DNA from: Anastrepha obliqua
Lineage: Eukaryota > Arthropoda > Insecta > Diptera > Tephritidae
Reading direction: 5' to 3'
Assembly (NCBI RefSeq): GCF_027943255.1
Contig: NC_072893.1
Span: 98,587,784-98,651,783 of the forward strand
DNA: 64,000 nucleotides
Positions 10,275 to 21,804 of this stretch are shown piece by piece. Position 1 is the first letter of the stretch; each line of letters opens with the position of its first letter. The notes under the pieces were generated by a model. That model did no database searches, was not told where the DNA came from, and worked only from the letters and a program-made list of their open reading frames with translations. The position numbers and the translations under genes are program-made.

Positions 10275-11125
10275 TAGTTCTGCAGTCCTTTCGCGAGAGG
10301 ATTTTATCGCTCCTGTTATGCACAAATCAGCGAGTCGCTTAATCCTTTCCAGTGGCATTAAGTATGTTAGTTTTCTTGTCGTAGTCCACCATACTAAGGC
10401 CCCATACAGCAATATCGGTCTGACTATTACACCAGAGAGGGTGATAGACCCAAGTAACGCCCAGCATTCTTTTACTGTTTTAACTTCCTTCCACCGTTCC
10501 TGCGACATTCGCCCCAGCTTGTCACTACGGTCAGTGAGTGCGGTTAGAGTAAGTCGTTGTCTCCGTTTTTCGGTTTAGTCATCTCATGCCTTTGCTTCTG
10601 CTTTTTCGATGGCACTGAGGCCTCGCTATCCGCAGAACCCTGCCTCTTGTTGGCTAGCTCTTCTTCTATTTTGTTCGCATACTTCGGATTGGAGGCTGCG
10701 AACATTGGTTTTGCTGCGTAGAAGGCCCGACCAGTTTTGATAACCTCTCCGGCCCAAGCCAACCGTTCCTCCCCTTGCTTTGTCAGGTTGGACTTGCTGC
10801 CAAATCGAGCTTTGGTCTTCAGCTTCGCCTTATCGGGCTTAATCCTTGGCCTGTTTTTGCTATCCGAAGCAGCACCATTGGACCCAGCCGGAGAACGCAG
10901 GAGTGCTTCTTCCTCAGCTGTATTAGTGCTCCAGACGCTTTCGTGGTCCGAGTCTTCGTGGACAACGGCACGTTATGCGTGTGTTTGGAAGTAGCATTGC
11001 GACCACTGTAACCTGCTCCCGCTACAGTGGAAGTTTTGTCGCTTAAGTTATGGTTTGTATTCATCTTTTTCGTACGACCACCTGCTCGACGAGGCGAGCG
11101 CAGAGTTCTATGTAAATAAAGGGGA
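10275..11125 (-). mobile_element. LINE B, ORF1 part joined to RT tail (internal deletion)
   Basis: Minus-strand reading. 10263-10508 encodes the end of a reverse transcriptase (RPILLYGALVWW, ERIKRLADLCITGAIKS), nearly identical in layout to 18613-19065 of LINE A. From about 10544 to 11064 it encodes lysine-rich ORF1-like protein (EELANKRQGSADSEASVPSKK). ORF1 therefore runs almost directly into the RT end; the endonuclease and most of the RT are missing. Copies of this kind cannot retrotranspose by themselves. Confidence 0.65.
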
Positions 11126-11263
11126 ATTCAAACAGTCCACCACGGCAGCGCCCCATGCCATGGAAAGGCCACAATGGAACATCACGATTTTTAATTGAAT
11201 TTCTTATTTAATACTTCTGTGAATGGTTAAGATACTTAGTTGTTTCAATAACGCTTATTTCAG

Positions 11264-11515
11264 GAATTCTAACTGGGAGTGTGTACAAGGATTATGGTTT
11301 ACTGAAAACCGGATTTCCCGCAGAAAATATTCGTAATAACTCCGTATTATTAGTCAAAACTCATGAGTTCGGTCCTAATGCGTGGGAACCATTTACTAAG
11401 GCCATTTTACTTGTACGTGACCCAGAAAAAGCAATTTTGGCAGAATTTAATAGACAAAGCGGGGGTCATATTGGATTTGCATCTCCCGATCGCTACAAAA
11501 GAACTAGAGGAAAAT
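11264..11515 (+). CDS. CG9164-like: WSCD-family sulfotransferase, exon with 3'-phosphate site
   Basis: Acceptor TTATTTCAG at 11263, donor GTAAGT at 11516; 252 nt. The frame, joined to the previous exon, reads [19 protein letters not shown], then [14 protein letters not shown] and [21 protein letters not shown]. The LVRDP...AEFNR block corresponds to the 3'-phosphate-binding segment that contacts PAPS in sulfotransferases. The last base T is completed by AT of the next exon to give Tyr. No lesions. The good splice sites and intact frame show this is a functional gene, not a relic. Confidence 0.88.
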
Positions 11516-12322
11516 GTAAGTATACAAAATTTTTAAAAAAGGGTAGGCACTTCTATTTTTTAAATTTAATTGTAGCTGATATTACCCTAGGTGTTTTTTA
11601 CTATAAGTGAACTAAAACCACCTTAAGATATCACGAAAAACGATTCTAAGTTGGCCGCTTATTAAACTTTAATTAGGTATGGTCAATGCAAATATGAGTT
11701 ATTGTTACCCTCTTACTAAAAACGTGTGGGATTTTTTTATTTATATCCTAATTTTCTTCGATTTTCATATAGCCGAACAAAAATAAAAAAAATTGTAACT
11801 TTGTCTTGAAAATTCTTAATTTAATGAAAAATGAAGCATGGGCGAAAAATTTAATTATTTTTAACACTCGTCCGAAGAGGCACTTCTTGCCGGATATAAA
11901 TCAAGGTGGTTTCGATAATTCAAAAACGAATTTCATTGGCAGCAGCTGTTGGCATCTCAGAAGCTAGTGACTGTGTAGCCTTTCTTCTCATTTCCCCTCA
12001 TGCAGCTGGCTGAACACCTTTTGTTGTCGCTAAGCTGCCTCCCAGAAAAGTGTTTGCTTTGTTTTGTAGGTTTTTTACGGTATCCATCGGATTGAAAAAC
12101 GTTGTCATTGGTTTTCGCGAGGCCTTGAAGCGCAGTTGCCCCTTTGACTGCTGCCAGCCTCTCAGGATCATCGGATCCTTAACTGAAGTGATTTAACCGG
12201 AAAAAGTTTACCCAATTTCAACCGATTTCATTCGATGAGTACAGTAGTGGCAAGTTTGCTTGATTTTGAAGGTCGCTTCCGGTGTGACTCAGTTGCTTCC
12301 CGACAATAAAGGCCTGGGATGG
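11516..12322. other. Sulfotransferase intron 2, left part
   Basis: Non-coding. 11870-12240 is less AT-rich than its surroundings and may be part of an unrecognised repeat, but I could not match it to anything else in the window. Confidence 0.4.
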
Positions 12323-12491
12323 ACACCAGAATGACCAGGACAATATTAGTAGTTTTCTTCACTACAATGATACGGCCTCCGGTGATTTTAGAACAATGTT
12401 CAGTATTCGGCAAAAAATTGTTCTAAAATCACCGGAGGCCGTATCATTGTAGTGAAGAAAACTACTAATATTGTCCTGGTCATTCTGGTGT
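12323..12491. repeat. Perfect palindrome: 75-bp arms, 19-bp loop
   Basis: 12323-12397 (ACACCAGAATGACCAGGACA...) and 12417-12491 are exact reverse complements over 75 bases by eye. The loop between them is 19 bases. It lies within intron 2 and would be transcribed as a hairpin in the pre-mRNA. The small open frame on the minus strand at 12228-12413 is a by-product. Confidence 0.9.
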
Positions 12492-12880
12492 AATACTGAG
12501 GTCCGGGTATATAAATGCATTATAATCTTGTCACCTTATGAATCAAACTTTCACCAGGGATCCGCCCCACTGGTATATAGTTGCTCCTGAATTTTAGCCT
12601 CATGCGCATGTGGACGTGCTTTTTGAGGTCCGTATTATTTAAGTTAAATAGAACCTTTGTGGTCGTTGACTTTGGTCTCGGCATTTGCGTTGCTTGTCAA
12701 CCGACTACATAAAAATTTGGATGGGGCCCTACACCCTAGTAGGTTGATTAAGATTTTTAAAAGAAAATAAATGCTTTAATATCTCTTAAGAAAGTACTAG
12801 AGGCTTATTAAATGCGGTTTCGAAAATTAAAAGATCCGTTTCTTTAAACGTATATTAACCAATTTCACCTTATTTTGCAG
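12492..12880. other. Sulfotransferase intron 2, right part
   Basis: Non-coding, ending in the acceptor TTATTTTGCAG at 12880. No element recognised. Confidence 0.45.
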
Positions 12881-13050
12881 ATTGGACACAATTCGTATTA
12901 AAAAGCCTAAAAATGTGGGAGGCTACTAACTTAAGTTGGGCACGAGACTTCTCAGGCAATGTCAAGGTTGTGTTCTACGAGGACTTGGTCGGAGATTTAG
13001 AAAAAACGTTGAGGGGAGTTCTAAACTATATAGAATTTCCTATTAACGAG
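12881..13050 (+). CDS. CG9164-like: WSCD-family sulfotransferase, third recognised exon
   Basis: Acceptor TTTTGCAG at 12880, donor GAG-GTAATA at 13051; 170 nt, ending exactly on a codon. It reads (Y)WTQFVLKSLKMWEATN, WARDFSGNVKVVFYEDLVGD and TLRGVLNYIEFPINE. The VVFYEDLVGDLE stretch matches the conserved YEDL motif of sulfotransferases (VxYEDL...D). The following intron of 8.75 kb is the longest in the recognised part and is full of mobile DNA. Confidence 0.87.
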
Positions 13051-13332
13051 GTAATAATTCATCAGACCTTATACAAGATAAAAAAAAAAGATTGTTGGTA
13101 TGGACCTTGAAAGGGTGGTTCATTTGAAGGAGAATACGTCGAGCCTTTTATTCTTCCCATAAAGGTTGGACTAGCGGTTTCTTTTAAGTCACATGTTATT
13201 TTGGCACATAACTATCACCCACAAAATTGTATTTTCATTTTGATTGATTTTGGTTTAAAATATTCTCGCAGAGTGAAGAAAACACACCATTTATCCTCTA
13301 GCGGTAGCTCAAACAACCACTGCCTCCACTTA

Positions 13333-13430
13333 CAGTGCGGTTCACTTGATTAGAGGCAATCATTTTTATGGAATAAAATGGATATTAAAGCTTCTTCATT
13401 GTTAAAGCTTTTTAATTCAAGTGAAGACTG
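13333..13430. mobile_element. Small Tc1-type MITE
   Basis: 98 bp flanked by TA (13331-13332, 13431-13432). Ends CAGTGCGGTTCACTTGATTA and, inverted, CAGTCTTCACTTGAATTA. The CAGT start and TA flanks are those of Tc1/mariner elements. No coding capacity. Confidence 0.6.
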
Positions 13431-13649
13431 TACTTTGCTCGAAAATAAACATGTATTAAAATATTATTCCATCTAACGGTATTTTATAGCGGTAAAATAC
13501 TGCAGCTGTAATACTGTGCTTTATTTATTGGCATAGAATAGAGGCACTAACCAAATAAGAAAAAGTATGAAATTTTGTTTTTTTACGTTTATTATTTAAA
13601 GCTTAATAGTTTGTGCTAATGAAATTTCAGACCAAGCCGTTTAATTGAT

Positions 13650-14152
13650 TCGAAGTTAAAATGCCATAAATCGATGTTTTGGAGATATTTAACTCCGATT
13701 CCATGAATTTCAACGATGATTTCGGTTAAGTTTTGATAAATTTACGAATAATTTTGATGGAGTTTTCGGTTATTACTGATTTTGGGCGGCCCGTATGTTC
13801 ATGTTCTCACAACCATCTCTGAAACGTTTAAACCACTCAGGAACTCTGACACGAGATAGACAATCACCGCCATACACTTTTTTCATCAATTCAAATGTTT
13901 CGGTAAACGTTTTACCGATTTTAAATCAAAATTCTATATTATCTCTTTGTTCGAAACTCAATTTTGTACCGATGACACAAACATTCTGACATTTTAGACG
14001 CAATAACTTCGCTTCCGCTACATCGAATGTCACCAAGCTTTCACTGGAAGTCAGCTAGAGATGTAACTTCCAACGCACTAACTCATTAAAAAGATGGCGC
14101 CATCAAAAACATTTTTATGACGCCAGTCTTGTTTATTTTGGACTTCCCCTTG
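13650..14152 (-). pseudogene. Mariner transposase N-terminal fragment
   Basis: On the minus strand 13989-13795 reads IEFWFKIGKTFTETFELM, KKVYGGDCLSRVRVPEWF and KRFRDGCE, the typical N-terminal helix-turn-helix domain of mariner transposases (YG.DCLSR..V.EW.KRF.DG). The continuation to 13650 is degraded with stops. The catalytic core is absent. The right edge near 14150 reads ACAAGGGGAAGTCC on the minus strand and may be the element end. Confidence 0.65.
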
Positions 14153-14607
14153 TATATATTTATTTATTCATTACACTGTGTAAAACAAAAAAAAACTAAA
14201 AATACACCCCAAAATCTCATTTTATGGCCAAAAACTGTTTTTCAGTAGGTTGATGTGAACAACCACTCCTAACTTCGCCAATTACCATCCGATTTATAAT
14301 TTGTTGCCTTTCTGACAGTGTGTTCATAATTTTTTTAAATTGAAAACTGACGAGACTGTAGTTGTGAGTCTTTGGAATTTTTTATTTTTTCTCCATTTTT
14401 TCAATTTTGACATCACGATATTATCCGATATTGAGGATTTTTTTGGTACACTATTATTATAGTAAATTTAATTTTGCTTCGAATGAGGTATATTTGACTG
14501 TAATTGAATTAAAATTCATAGAGCTGAGTGACTTTTAAGATTTTATTTTTTTTTTTTACTAATTTGGCGATGCTTTATTATAGATACATAATATTTATTG
14601 GAGTATC

Positions 14608-14930
14608 GGCCGCCGTAGTCGAATGGGTTGGTGCGTGATTACCGTTCGGAATTCACATAGAGAACGTTGGTTCAAATCTCGGTGAAACACCAAAATTAAG
14701 AAAAAACATTTTCCTAACAGCGGTCGCCCCTCGTTAGGCAATGGGAAACCTCCGAGTGTATTTCTGCCATGAAAAAGCTCCTCATAAAAATATCTGCCGT
14801 TCGGAGTCAGCTTGAAACTGTAGGTCCCTCCATTTGTGGAACACCATCAAGACGCACACCACAAATAGGAGGAGGAGCTCGGCCAAACACCCAAAAAGGG
14901 TGTATACGCCAATTATATATATATATATGT
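14608..14930 (+). mobile_element. SINE copy 2 (tRNA-derived)
   Basis: Head GGCCGCCGTAGTCGAATGGG, B-box region GGTTCAAATCTC, body with GCCATGAAAAAGCTCCTC and CCTCCATTTGTGGAAC, 3' end GGTGTATACGCCAAT followed by a (TA)n tail at about 14912-14930. Full length or nearly so. Nested in the TIR element of 14.2-16.3 kb. Confidence 0.88.
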
Positions 14931-15254
14931 AAGTATATATGTACATATACATAATAGTACGGTATGGTACGGTACTGTACTGCATACAACAGAACTGGTT
15001 AGAACTTTCAAAAATATCTGAAAAATAATGTTTAAATCTTTGTTGAATCCCTTTTATTTGTATTATTAATACTATAAAGTGGCTGATTATTATGTGCTAC
15101 TAATATGCAGCGTAGTTTATAAAACGAAATCCTTTTTCCAAATTTTTGTATGCAGCTATTGTCTCCTGCAGCGTTAAAAATTTGCTTCAAAGAATTTCTA
15201 TCATCAAATTTAGCCGACTAGCGAGATTCTGAAATCTTCGTTTCTACGACAGTC

Positions 15255-15374
15255 GGTTTTACGTTACCGAAACGACCCAGATTTATATCCGGCCAAGAAC
15301 TGTCACTCCAGCAGCATTCCCCGTATGCAAATATGGGGAATGTTTATGCTGCTGCAGCAACAACAACAACAACA
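15255..15374. repeat. LINE 3' tail relic ending in (CAA)n
   Basis: TTACCGAAACGACCCAGATTT...TATGGGGAATGTTTATGCTGCTGCAG followed by (CAA)n at 15359-15374. A diverged partner is at 7118-7215. Looks like the 3' end of a 5'-truncated non-LTR element; the coding part is not present. Confidence 0.45.
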
Positions 15375-15375
15375 T

Positions 15376-15760
15376 TCTGAAATCATCGTGCAGCATATTC
15401 CATTGTTTAAATTGAAACGCAAGCATCTTGGATGATACAATATAATGGGAGCAGATAAGTAAATTCAAAATTTGTAGCAACTTTCTGATTTTAATTTTTC
15501 AATACTTAACGTCAAAGGCGGTATACGGCGGCCATCAACCACTGTTTCAAACGATGCTTTCAATCCGCGAATAAACCGCAGATAAAAGAAAATTGATTGA
15601 GATTATTATCACGCATTTCTTTTTCAATAGAAATATGAAAAAGCTCCCAAGTGTACCTAACTTCACACTGTATATTGATTAACAAAAAAAGTTTGTTATT
15701 ATAATTTAACCTTATTAAAACGTCAAAGTTTTATTGTTTTGCTTCAATTTGTGAAAAGAA
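15376..15760. other. Interior of the TIR element, upstream of its ORF
   Basis: No coding sequence. AT-rich; may contain the ORF's promoter, but no clear TATA plus initiator pair was found. Confidence 0.3.
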
Positions 15761-16135
15761 ATGTGCGATAATCGCAATAAGTTTTGTTTCATATGTGGTT
15801 TGTTGGTGGAGCAAAAGCATCGTTTGAAGTTACAGAATAATACAGCTCTGGTTGATGGCTGCAACGATTTCTTTAAGCTTACATATACTACTTCTGATCG
15901 CTGGTATGAACCGGAATTTGTTTATATTGAGTGTTCCTTGAAATTCAAGAGATATAATTCAAAACGTTGCCAGAAAAGTCGAATTTCCTTATATTCTCCG
16001 ATGATACGGCATCATCAGCCTTATCATAAACTAGATGACTGTTATTTTTGTAAAACGGACTTAAACGGTCATCATTATAAAAAAAATAAAAAATTAGTAA
16101 ACAAACAAAATCTTAAAACTCACACAACTCTATGA
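15761..16135 (+). CDS. 124-residue protein with CxxC pairs, transposon-associated
   Basis: An uninterrupted frame within the TIR element. It begins MCDNRNKFCFICGLLVEQKH: a first CxxC. Then come WYEPEFVYIECSLKF and, near residue 95, DDCYFCKTDLNGHH, a second CxxC followed by His. The pattern (CFICG near the start, a middle single Cys, DCYFC later) is that of a large family of arthropod proteins of unknown function that I have seen described only as uncharacterized. Those are longer, so this copy is probably shortened. A metal-binding fold is likely; any role in transposition is inference. Confidence 0.5.
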   Translation: MCDNRNKFCFICGLLVEQKHRLKLQNNTALVDGCNDFFKLTYTTSDRWYEPEFVYIECSLKFKRYNSKRCQKSRISLYSPMIRHHQPYHKLDDCYFCKTDLNGHHYKKNKKLVNKQNLKTHTTL

Positions 16136-16275
16136 ATTTTCATCAAATTTACTACAATATAATGATAGTGTACTAAAAAAATCCCCAATATCGGATAATA
16201 TCGTGATGTCAAAATTGAAAAAATGGAGAAAAAAACAAAAAATTCCAAAAACTTACAACTACAGTCTCGTTAAAG

Positions 16276-17215
16276 TCTCGTGTTGTTAAGAAATTCCTCA
16301 AGTTTATACGCAGCCATGGTTGGATCTTTGCCTGATGCTAGCAAGACAGTGTCGCCTGTAAATCGTCGTTACCTGGCGTACACCTGCTTCCATTGTTAGG
16401 TTATCAGAATACTTGTCTTCTTATTTTACAAAAAAGTTGCCTCCCAGTTATATAGCTTTTCATTAATTTGCAGTAGTCTGTTGGTAAATATTATAAGTTA
16501 AGAGTTTTTGTAGAAGTCATGCATGTCACACTGTGTCAAAAGCTTTGGTTACGGCTTTTATCGATGTTTTCAAAAAATATTGTTCGTAACTCTGTGAACT
16601 TGCAGGATGTTGGCATGTTTTTGCCTGAATCCGAATTGGTGGTAAGGTATTATTTTATCTTTTTGTATAATGGGCTCGATTCTGTCAAAAATCAACTTTT
16701 CAAAGGCAGATAGTGCTACAAAGTTACTTGCGTATGATCCTTGCATGGTTTTGGTACTGCAATAATTTGGGCAATTTTTCTTACTTTTGGGAAATATTTG
16801 AAGTTCAAGATTTGTTTGAGTAAGTTCCTTATATAGATAAGCCCCTTCTCTGGGAGCTCTTTTAAAATTTTGCCAGTTAGTAGGTCTTATACTGGCGACT
16901 TCTCTTTCATAAGCCTTGGCAAAATTCGATCTAGTCCAGCTACCATCAAGTCTTCTGATAGTTGGTTTGTATAACATTTTATTTTCGATTTACTTTGTCG
17001 TTATATGGGGTCCAAGATTTTCGATGTGCCTCTTAAGGTTTTCGTTTTTATGGTGAAACTTTTTGTTTTTTGATTTTTTCTAGGATGTGTGCAGGTATGT
17101 TATAGCTCGAGGAAGAGATAGGTTCTTGTGGAATGGATTTCAATGTGGCGTTCATTATTGTTTCATTAAAATGGGCTATCGCACTGTCGATTTCGTCAAA
17201 GGTCTTTAAGCTTAT
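16276..17215 (-). pseudogene. Jockey-like LINE, reverse transcriptase fragment
   Basis: Minus strand. Near 16290-16370 it reads DTVLLASGKDPTMAAYKLEEFL (RT active-site region, with the first residues of the YADD box changed); 16570-16977 reads ALSAFEKLIFDRIEPIIQ and IPYHQFGFRQKHANILQVHRV, the RT fingers region of Jockey-clade elements. Frameshifts are frequent. Truncates the right terminal repeat of the adjacent TIR element. Confidence 0.7.
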
Positions 17216-17887
17216 TTTATTCTATTGACTGAGCTTACATACGGTCTATTACAAATAAAATTCAATCACCATTTACAATGCAATGGTGCTGGGCCATTTG
17301 CGGATGAAGTGACTTATTTTGCTGATGAGTGAATTCTTTTTGTTTAATCGCAGATATATATGTACACGCGTAAAACAACACAGCTTTTATAACAATGACC
17401 TAAATTATCTATAAATTGCACTTTAGTATTCGCTTCCCAGGGGAAAGTTTATTTGACATCATTTATAAAGTTGAAGCGCGTTTATGAAATGAGAAACAAT
17501 AAGAACAAACGTCAAGTCACAAACCAACTTGCACGAAAGTATTCTTCTTGTGTGAACGGCATTTCTTTAATTATTCTATACGTTTTTGGAACTCTCTTCC
17601 CGTTGGATTAAACAATTTATAGGTTATCAAAAAAGGTGTTAACCAACTACTATAACAACGGGTGTAAATAAACTTTTGTTTACAGATATGTGTATGTAGT
17701 TCTCGTATTAGGAATAAACTAAAAAATAAAGTGAAATAAATAAACTAATATAATAAAATAATATAAAATCATTTTTTACAAATTTTTAGCTAATCATAAA
17801 TATCTGTGCTGAGCGCACGTCATGTCAAACTATGTCATTGTAACATGTGTATACTTGTACCTATACATACATTTGTGCTCACATGAT
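17216..17887. other. Intron stretch, no element recognised
   Basis: AT-rich part of sulfotransferase intron 3. No reading frame or repeat match was recognised on either strand. Confidence 0.4.
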
Positions 17888-20800
17888 TAGGTTAGGTTAG
17901 GTTAGCCTGGTTGGCAATAAGCCACGCATAGACCTTTAGGTCCCTAGCGATACCAGATGGATACCGACCTCTATGAATACTGAAAGTAGACATTATGTAG
18001 GATGTCAGCGCTTTTAGCGAATCTAAGCAGAGCTGGGAGATCCGCTTATGAGACTCCTCCTCCTCAAACAATAAGGCTCCCGGGCATTTTAAACGCGTTT
18101 TTAATAACGCCGCACAAACGAATTGAGTCAGTTTTTTTTGTCATTAATTCTACAAATAACTTTTGCTGTTTTGCATGTGGTCAAATTAATCCACCTAGCT
18201 TCCACTAGTTTTTTCATGTAGTCGTCCATTTCGTTGTATATTGTATTTCTTCTCTTGTTCAAATGGTAATCTAACAGCACTTTTTGCTATCTCATCTACT
18301 ATTTCGTTCCCCATAATGCCTTTGTGACCAGATACCCAATAGATATGCAGCCTACTGTTTGCGGCTAGCCTTTCTATGGCCTCCCTGCTCCGTTGAACAT
18401 TTTTGGACTTATACAATATGAGCTTATTGCTGCGTGACTTTCCACGTATATATTAATTGTTGAGTTCTTTCTTGTTCTTCTGTAGGCTAGCTCCGCGGCT
18501 TTCCCCACAGCAAAAACTTCCGCTTGGAAAATACTGCTGCGGCCTGGCAGCCGTCTAAAGTTTTAGAGTCGTGTGGCCTTCATGGTCTATGGCCAGGCTT
18601 CATGCCTTTGTCTCATCCCTCGTCTTCAATTGTAGTACGAAACCCTCTCTCCCAATTAAAGTACGGAGTCATGTAGTCTGTGCAATCTGAACTCCACTTC
18701 CCTATTGAGCTACGTCCGAAGGTTCTACAGGAGAATACTCTAGCAGCCACTAACCTCCTCGCGGATTTCGCTACCAGGTTTTCCACCATAAGGTCAATAG
18801 GTGCCATGCTGAGCATCATTTCCTGCGCCGCCTTTGGAGTGGTTTTCATCGCTCCTGTAATGCAAAAAGCAGCGAGTCGCTGAATCCTTTCCAGTGGCAT
18901 TAAGTATGTCAGTTTTCTTGTCGCAGCACACCATACTAAGGCACCATACAGCAATATCGGTCTAACTACTGCCGTGTAGCACCAATGCATCAGAGAGGGT
19001 GATAGACCCCAAGTAACGCCCAGGATTCTTTTACCTGCGTACAATGCATTACTGGCCTTTTTCACCCTCTCCCCAACATTGTGCTTCTACAGCAACTCGC
19101 TGTCCAGTACTTCCAGTACTCCGAGGTACCTCGCATGATCTTTGAGAAGTAGTTCGTTGTTGACTAGCTTCGAGAGGTTCCACGCCGGGACCTTATACTT
19201 CCTGGTAAAAAGTATCATGTCCGTTTTTTCCGCGATTATTCCTAGTCCTGCGCGAGATGTTCATTGGTGTACCGTTTTAAGTGTGTTGTTCATCACATTA
19301 CTGATGGTGTCCAGTTACTTTCCCGTAATTATTATAGCTACGTCATCGGCATATGCCACTAGTTTTGGTGTCCCTCCGTCAAATTTTTTGAGCAGTTCAT
19401 TTGCTACAAGTAACCATAATAACGGCGATAGCACCCCACCTTGCGGAGTACCTCTGCATGCATATTTGGTGACGCTCGTATCGTTCCGTATCGTTCCGTA
19501 TCGTTCCATAGATAAACCGCGGGTTGCACATTAAGTGACTCTATACTATTTAAAATAGCATCTTTCGTAACGTTATTTAAAGGCCATTGAAATATCTAGA
19601 AATACACCTAGAGCATACTCCTTATATTCTAACACCTTTTCTATGTTTAGTACAAGTGAGTGAAGTGCAGTTTTAGTAGATCTACGTTAGTGTAAACGTG
19701 CTGAGCCTTGGATAATTCGTCCGGGGCAATTGTATCTCTAATGTATGCATCTAGAATCGTCTCTAACGTTTTCAGGAGAAATGAGGTCAGACTAATGGGC
19801 CTGTACTCCTTCGAGTATAGAGGGTTGCATTTTCCAGCTTTTGGAATAAACACAACTCTCGCTTCTCTCCACAACACAGGAACATAGCTGAACCTGAAGC
19901 ATTCCATAAATATCGTTCTTAACCATGGTACCACAAGAGCATGGCTGGGAAGATTCCATCCAGTCCTGGCGATTTATATGAGTCGAAACTTTGTATAGCC
20001 CATTCTATCTTGTTAGTCGTAATTACGTTCGTCGGGATGTCGTGCACAATATCTCTTCTAGTTTCGAGGTCTGTAGTGTCCGCACACCCTGAAAAATGTG
20101 TGCTGACTAGGTCTTCTAGAGAGTCCTCACAACTGTCAGCCCACTCCACGTTAATTTTTCGTGTTGCTATTGACATTGACGGATTCTTGGATAGCAGTTT
20201 CCTGAGTCTAGCCACTTCATTAGTGCCCTCCAAACTGCTACAGAAGTATTTTCAAGATTCCCTCTTGGCTCTACGTATTTCTTTCTTGTATACTTTTAGT
20301 AGATTCTTATACTCCTTCCACCAGAACTCAGCAACTTTGGCTAACCTATAGAATTTATGTCCCCTACGCCTTTGTGCTCCAAATCCTTGTTCCACCAAGA
20401 AGGCTTCACTTTGCGTCTATTACATGTTGGGGGGCAGGATCTTTTGTAGGCTTTAGCGAGAGTAGTTGCAAACAATTCAACCCTTTTCTCAAGTGCAACG
20501 TGTGACCTGTATTTTCGAGGTGTCATTAGTGGTTTTGATAGTATATCCCTACACCCCTACCTCTCAGTTCGTATTCTTAGGATTTCTAAAGAATATATTT
20601 TTGGTTTTTGAGCGGAATATAATCTGAAAGCTTACATATATATCTGTGATCAGAGAATGAAGGCCTACTCAACACTTCCCATTGGAGTGTTAAATCAAGT
20701 ACATACATTCTTCGAGGTTGGTCCAACATATGTGGGTTCTTCACCTCTATTAGCTATTTCTAGGCTTCTCTGAAGAATATAGTTAAATAGTGACTCATAT

Positions 20801-21005
20801 CGGTCGTTTATGTCCGCACTACCCCAGACCGTGTGATGTGCGTTTGCGTCAGTTCCTACCACCAGAGCGTGCTTCTTTCTGGCAGCTGTTTCTATCAGCT
20901 TCCGAAGTTCTATCTGTGGTGCTTCTTCATCATGTGGCATATAGCAAGACCCAAAGAGTAACGTCTCATCTTTGCAGTCCTCCAGCGCCACCACTGTCAG
21001 ATAAT
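17888..21005 (-). pseudogene. LINE A, R1/LOA-like, EN-RT-RNase H, degenerate
   Basis: Read on the minus strand from 21005: endonuclease (20994-20695, VVGTDANAHHTVWGSADIN), RT (SYKSPGLDGIFPAML near 19960; KEYRPISLTSFLLK near 19800; GTPQGGVLSPLLW and YADDVAI in 19315-19509), thumb (LLYGALVWC, LAAFCITGAMKTTP in 18613-19065), then RNase H (HIYWVSGHKGIMGNEIVDEIA near 18330). The 3' end is at about 17888, near TTAGGTTAGG repeats. Several frameshifts and stops separate the parts and the 5' end is truncated within the endonuclease. It sits antisense in sulfotransferase intron 3. Confidence 0.8.
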
Positions 21006-21804
21006 CTGAAGAGAGATTATGATCAATATAAGAATATATTATATACTTTTTTTAACCATTATCGTTGTTCTTATTTTATTCTTTGTAATCGGGATGTAGG
21101 TGTTTTAGTTATGTGACTTTAGACCGGAGACTATGTTGCCCGATGCTATCCTGGACTAGAGCCACGTGATCAAATCACTTTATCTTTTTACAATACTCGC
21201 AAAGTTTTTCATGCTAAATTTTTGTCGTTAATGCCTTTTAAATATAGTTCATTGTTCAATAAAAACTAAATAAAATAAGAATTTTTGGAAAACTTCTGGG
21301 TACGCAGTTTTATAGCGAAAATTGCGAATTTTCTTCCATATAAATTACATGTTTTTTAAATGGATGAAAATGCAAGAAAAGATTCAAAAATCAATTAGAT
21401 TTTTCTCAAACTTACACTTTATTACACATACCTATTAAATATGTATTATATTTCCGATTATAAAACTGAGCATTTTGACGGCAATTTTTTTATATTTGTT
21501 AAATTTTTTTGAATTTAGTACAAAGTTCAGAACATTGATTTATAAAATGAACTATGACAATACAAAAATAAAAAAAAATGAGCTGAAGACTCTTCTGAAG
21601 TCGTAAAAAAATTACCTACCTGTCACGATTAGAGTGATTCCTAATTAAATAAACAGTTTGCTGCTAGCGCTGCAAAGCACTTATCTTTTAAATAATTTAT
21701 TATTGTACAAATTTTTAGAAAATAAATATAAATAAATATCTGCTTTTTTAATTTCATTTAACATGTACTTAAATTTTTATATTTGAAACTTCGAACTATT
21801 TCAG
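21006..21804. other. End of sulfotransferase intron 3
   Basis: Very AT-rich non-coding DNA ending in the acceptor CGAACTATTTCAG at 21804. Confidence 0.55.

Larger units (their letters stand above)
14174..16275. mobile_element. TIR element with cysteine-motif ORF, type unknown
   Basis: Left end TA-CACTGTGT at 14174. A block at 14343-14484 (GACGAGACTGTAG, CATCACGATATTATCCGATAT, TACACTATTATTATAGTAAATTT) recurs inverted at about 16138-16275. The right terminal repeat is truncated on its outer side by LINE sequence. A third, solo copy of the left end is at 5363-5705. Between the repeats lie SINE copy 2, a LINE tail at 15255-15374 and the ORF at 15761-16135. The terminal CACTG recalls Chapaev and CACTA elements, but that is only a suggestion. 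Confidence 0.55.

Noticed and set aside
12228..12413. Minus-strand protein-coding frame
   Set aside because: It overlaps the arm and loop of the perfect palindrome and has no recognisable motif; a by-product of the inverted repeat.
17888..17910. Telomeric repeat (TTAGG)n
   Set aside because: Only a few GTTAG-type units, located at the 3' end of a LINE; flies lack the TTAGG telomere repeat. It is a LINE tail.
19142..19534. 130-codon plus-strand ORF
   Set aside because: Antisense shadow of the minus-strand RT with GTPQGGVLSP and YADD.
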